A DNA stretch of 9,182 nt, taken from CAZIVO01 sp964542765. Its GTDB lineage: Bacteria > Planctomycetota > UBA1135 > UBA2386. The notes beneath the pieces were generated by a model. The model was not told the DNA's origin, did not search any database, and saw only the letters and a program-made list of their open reading frames with translations. The translations under genes were made by a program, and so were the position numbers. The stretch is taken from NCBI GenBank assembly GCA_964542765.1, contig CAZIVO010000130.1, positions 1 to 9,182 of the forward strand, read 5' to 3'. Shown one piece after another: positions 6,556 through 9,182 of the stretch (its first letter is position 1; every line of letters starts with the position of its first letter).

Positions 6556-8046
6556 ATGTTCTGTCGACGATTTGCTTTCCTGTTCCTCGCGCTTTTGACC
6601 GCCACGCCGTCCGCCGCCCAACTGGCCCAAGCGCCGCCCCCCAACGTCATCCTGATCTTCATCGACGACCTCGGCTGGTCGGACCTCGGCTGCTACGGGA
6701 ATGATGTTGTCGAGACGCCGCGGATCGATGGGTTGGCGGCCGAGGGGTTGAGGTTCACCGATTTCTACGCCGCTGGCGCGGTTTGTTCACCGACACGCTG
6801 CGCGGTGCAGTCCGGGCAGAACCAGGCGAGGATCGGGATCACGGCGCATATTCCCGGTCACTGGCGCCCCTTCGAGCGCGTGATCACGCCGCAGACGACC
6901 ATGGCTCTTCCCCTCGATACGGTCACGATCGGAGAGGCCCTCGCCGATGCGGGCTATGCGACCGGCTATATCGGCAAGTGGCACCTGGGCAGGGATCGCG
7001 CGTTCCAGCCCGATCATCAAGGCTATGCCTTTTCGGCGGTCATCAGCGGTCCCCATCTCCCCGGCAAGTACCGGGTGTCGGGGCGAAAGGACCTCACACC
7101 CCGCCAAGGCCAGTATCGGACCGAGTTCGAGGCGGACCTCGGCATCGAGTTCATCGAGAAAAACAAGGACCGCCCGTTCTTCTTGATGATCTCTCCCTTT
7201 GCCGTGCATATCCCGCTGGGGGCGATGTCCGAGAAGGTTGCGAAGTACCGCAAAAAGGCCGAGACCTCCGGTCGGAGTCTTCCCCATCCCGTGTATGCGG
7301 CGATGATCGAACACTGCGACGAGATGGTGGGAAGGATCGTCGACGCGGTCGAAGCGGCGGGTCTCACACAAAAGACCATGATCGTCTTCACCTCCGACAA
7401 TGGCGGACTCCATCGTCGCTACGATTACCGTCCCGAGGCTGATGACGTGGTCACCAGCAATGCCCCTTTACGGGGAGAGAAGGGTTCGCTGCATGAGGGA
7501 GGTGTGCGGGTCCCTCTGATCGTGAAGTATCCGCCCCTGACTCGCCCCGGTTCGATTTGCGCGGAGCCGGCGATCAGCTACGACTTCTATCCGACCTTCG
7601 TGGAACTGGCCGGCGGCATCCTGCCGCTGAACCAGACGATCGATGGGCTGAGCTTGGTTCCGCTACTGTCGGATCCGGGAGGGCGGTTGGCGCGCAGCGC
7701 GCTCCACTTCCACTATCCGCATTATCACCATGACCGGCCGGCCGGAAGCATCAGGGAGAGGGGCTGGAAGCTGATCGAATACCTCGACGGCAGTGGTGAT
7801 CTTGAGTTGTATCACCTCGCCGAAGATCTCGGGGAGACGACCAACCTTGCCGGCAGCAAGAAGGGCAGGGTCGCCGACTTGAAGAGGAAGCTGGCATCGT
7901 GGCGCGGCGAGGTCCTCGCCCGCATGCCGGTCGTCAATCCAAATCATGATCCGGATCGTGCTGGTGAGTGGTGGAGCCTCCGTCGCGGCGGGCCCGTGCC
8001 CAGCGCCGCGCGGAAGCGCTTTCCGCCGACGGAAAAGGATCGCTGA
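6556..8046 (+). CDS. Exported type I sulfatase (formylglycine-dependent, arylsulfatase-like)
   Basis: The 496-residue enzyme hydrolyses a sulfate ester. A cleavable signal peptide is likely (MFCRRFAFLFLALLTATPSAAQ, cut near 20-22), so it acts in the periplasm or outside. The alkaline-phosphatase-like fold starts at NVILIFIDDLG (30-40) with metal ligands Asp37/Asp38. The modification site is Cys77 in CSPTRCAVQSG (77-87), where Cys is oxidised to formylglycine; Arg81 follows as expected. Lys141 and His143 (GKWHLG), His218 (AVHIP), Asp281/Asn282 (FTSDNGG) and Lys309 (RGEKGSLHEGGVRVP) complete the arylsulfatase active site, so the enzyme should be active if a formylglycine-generating or anaerobic maturase acts on it. 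None is encoded here. The site has Ser where many members have Thr (TG), a mild change. The substrate is unknown; a sulfated polysaccharide or aryl sulfate is possible. Confidence 0.95.
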   Translation: MFCRRFAFLFLALLTATPSAAQLAQAPPPNVILIFIDDLGWSDLGCYGNDVVETPRIDGLAAEGLRFTDFYAAGAVCSPTRCAVQSGQNQARIGITAHIPGHWRPFERVITPQTTMALPLDTVTIGEALADAGYATGYIGKWHLGRDRAFQPDHQGYAFSAVISGPHLPGKYRVSGRKDLTPRQGQYRTEFEADLGIEFIEKNKDRPFFLMISPFAVHIPLGAMSEKVAKYRKKAETSGRSLPHPVYAAMIEHCDEMVGRIVDAVEAAGLTQKTMIVFTSDNGGLHRRYDYRPEADDVVTSNAPLRGEKGSLHEGGVRVPLIVKYPPLTRPGSICAEPAISYDFYPTFVELAGGILPLNQTIDGLSLVPLLSDPGGRLARSALHFHYPHYHHDRPAGSIRERGWKLIEYLDGSGDLELYHLAEDLGETTNLAGSKKGRVADLKRKLASWRGEVLARMPVVNPNHDPDRAGEWWSLRRGGPVPSAARKRFPPTEKDR

Positions 8047-8083
8047 CAGCCCGCATGAAAACAGGGGGATTGCGATTCCTCGT

Positions 8084-8107
8084 GACCGCTGATCCGCATG
8101 AGCGGTC
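8084..8107. repeat. Inverted repeat GACCGCT-N10-AGCGGTC
   Basis: Two perfect 7-base arms flank a 10-base loop, 37 bases after the sulfatase stop. A nested alternative stem CCGC/GCGG with a 4-base loop is also possible. No T-run follows, so it could be a weak transcript-end structure or a protein site rather than a classic terminator. Confidence 0.5.
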
Positions 8108-8189
8108 GGAGTCAGGCCCGTCTCCACAGTCGCGGGAATATAGGTTAGAGTAGCTACGCCGGTCCCGAAGAACAGGGCCCCCTCGCTCG

Positions 8190-8199
8190 CCTCGCGAGG
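8190..8199. repeat. Perfect 10-bp palindrome CCTCGCGAGG
   Basis: The palindrome lies 33 bases before the methyltransferase start codon. It could be an operator half or whole site, but short GC-rich palindromes also arise by chance. Confidence 0.4.
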
Positions 8200-8221
8200 T
8201 GATCTACGGCAACCGGATTTT

Positions 8222-8225
8222 GGAG
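8222..8225 (+). promoter_or_regulatory. Shine-Dalgarno site that decides the methyltransferase start
   Basis: GGAG lies seven bases before the GTG at 8233. That GTG is the first possible start after the in-frame TGA at 8200-8202; the overlapping ATG at 8231 is in another frame. Confidence 0.6.
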
Positions 8226-8232
8226 TGTCGAT

Positions 8233-9182
8233 GTGTCGGAACTAGAATCTATCCCCTCTGATGATGGAGCAAGCCCGGACCGAGAGGTTCCTGGTGGGCG
8301 GCTCCGCCGCACCCGAGAGAGTCGTTCGGGGAAGTTGGTGGATGTGTCGATCGACGAAATCGTCACGGAACTTGCGCAACGCATTGGCGAGGAGTCGGGA
8401 TGGTTCTCGGAGATTGATGCAGATTTGGTCAGCGAACTGTACTACCGAATCGGCGAGAGCATCGAGGTGCACGAGAATCGTTTCTCGCGCCGGCGCTACG
8501 GCGATCTTTTTGCAATCTACTACGAGGATCTCGGTTCCAAAAAACCGGCATTGGATGGGGCGACCTTCCTCGAACTGGGATGCGGTGGCCTGAACCCTGC
8601 AGGTTTGATGTTCGTTTTTGTGGCCTTGGGTTTGTCGCGGGGCATCGTTGTCGACCTTGATCCGGTGGAGGATTTCCCCCGCGCGGTGAAGGCGCTCGCG
8701 GATGTGGTAGCGTGCTTGCTAGTTGACCCGTCGCGGATCCTTCGCGAACGGGAGATTTCTCCTGAACAAGTTCTGCGGAATCTCGCGAGTTTCGACCTTC
8801 GGGCAATGGGCCGTGGCGATTCTGAAGGTATTGATAGCTCGCGACTTTCGCATGCGATCGAGTCTGCGAGCGACCTCTCGCTCGAAGATGAATCGGTGGA
8901 TTACATCTTTTCGAATTCGTTTTTCGAGCACCTTTCGGACCCCGTCTCCGTGATAGAGGAAACGTATCGCGTTCTGCGGCCTGATAGTTTGATGGTGCAT
9001 GGGATCGACTTCATTGACCACGAGTACTACGCGAATTCGCAGATACATCCTTTGAATTTTCTGACCATTGAGAGCTCCGAGGTACTTGTGAATAGCTCGA
9101 ATCGCTTGAGGCTGAGCCAGATCAAGCGACTGTTTGAGAGGCATGGATTCAGCATTCTTACTACCGAGATCACAGAATCGGT
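8233..9182 (+). CDS. SAM-dependent methyltransferase, polysaccharide-locus type (3' end missing)
   Basis: The gene starts at a GTG preceded by GGAG and stays open to the window end, giving at least 316 residues. The first 35 or so residues are polar, Arg/Ser/Asp-rich and probably disordered. A segment of about 70 residues with HENRFSRRRYGDLFAIY (about 83-99) precedes the Rossmann domain. Motif I is FLELGCGGLNPAG (112-124), which binds S-adenosylmethionine, and VVDLD follows as the expected acidic strand end. VDYIFSNSFFEHLSDP (222-237) and YRVLRP are the later motifs of the Methyltransf_11 type. The DH...HPLNFL segment (262-277) and NRLR (290-293) before a GF motif are typical of uncharacterised methyltransferases in surface-glycan gene clusters. 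The substrate is unknown, perhaps a sugar or glycan end. Some stretches are low in G+C (26 of 60 in 8881-8940 and in 9001-9060), unlike the neighbours. Confidence 0.85.
   Translation, partial: MSELESIPSDDGASPDREVPGGRLRRTRESRSGKLVDVSIDEIVTELAQRIGEESGWFSEIDADLVSELYYRIGESIEVHENRFSRRRYGDLFAIYYEDLGSKKPALDGATFLELGCGGLNPAGLMFVFVALGLSRGIVVDLDPVEDFPRAVKALADVVACLLVDPSRILREREISPEQVLRNLASFDLRAMGRGDSEGIDSSRLSHAIESASDLSLEDESVDYIFSNSFFEHLSDPVSVIEETYRVLRPDSLMVHGIDFIDHEYYANSQIHPLNFLTIESSEVLVNSSNRLRLSQIKRLFERHGFSILTTEITES

Larger units (their letters stand above)
8047..8232. other. Intergenic spacer between sulfatase and methyltransferase genes
   Basis: These 186 bases hold no gene I can support: the methyltransferase frame has a TGA at 8200-8202. 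The spacer contains the inverted repeat at 8084-8107, the palindrome at 8190-8199 and an AT-rich patch near 8137-8153 that could be part of a promoter. No hairpin followed by a T-run was found, so a standard terminator is not evident. Confidence 0.5.

Noticed and set aside
6406..6630. Upstream extension of the glycosyltransferase by 75 residues
   Set aside because: The extension is polar and low-complexity, overlaps the divergent sulfatase start, and the ATG at 6405 leads straight into the first membrane helix.
6783..7442. 219-codon plus-strand frame within the sulfatase gene
   Set aside because: It is a frame-shifted shadow of the sulfatase with Arg-rich composition and no motif.
8084..8107. 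Rho-independent terminator after the sulfatase gene
   Set aside because: The stem is only 7 bp with a 10-base loop, and no T-run follows.

Overview
This window reads as ordinary chromosome from a Gram-negative bacterium of moderately high G+C. A kdsB gene (activation of Kdo, the inner-core sugar of lipopolysaccharide) implies an outer membrane with LPS. The mix of Kdo synthesis, a secreted formylglycine sulfatase, a GT-C membrane glycosyltransferase and a LysM envelope protein would suit Planctomycetota or a Myxococcota/Desulfobacterota-like lineage. That placement is an inference from gene content and general sequence flavour and is only weakly supported. I see no tRNA, rRNA, CRISPR array, transposase or phage gene.

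Left part (1-3030): the last 28 codons of an acyl-CoA dehydrogenase, most like glutaryl-CoA dehydrogenase, run rightward. They converge on a leftward three-gene unit: putative lipoprotein (TTG start), then kdsB (GTG start), then pyrG (ATG start). Each junction is a 4-base stop/start overlap, so the unit looks like a translationally coupled operon. PyrG supplies CTP and KdsB uses CTP to activate Kdo, so the pairing makes metabolic sense.

Middle (3031-6405): a divergent intergenic region separates this operon from a rightward gene for an inner-membrane-anchored protein with two LysM-like domains. That gene holds seven tandem 18-bp units, four tandem 12-bp units and a run of seven G. It converges, with a 22-bp gap, on a large leftward gene for a multi-pass GT-C glycosyltransferase.

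Right part (6406-9182): a second divergent intergenic region leads to a rightward, exported type I sulfatase with all the expected active-site residues. After a 186-bp spacer with two small palindromic elements comes a rightward SAM-dependent methyltransferase of the kind found in surface-polysaccharide loci. It is cut by the window end and has stretches of visibly lower G+C.

The shared theme is the cell envelope and carbohydrate: Kdo activation, a lipoprotein, a LysM protein, a lipid-carrier glycosyltransferase, a sulfatase and a polysaccharide-type methyltransferase. I do not see a convincing undescribed system. The items most worth a second look are the repeat-rich LysM gene, the altered metal-site motifs in KdsB and the composition shift in the terminal methyltransferase gene.
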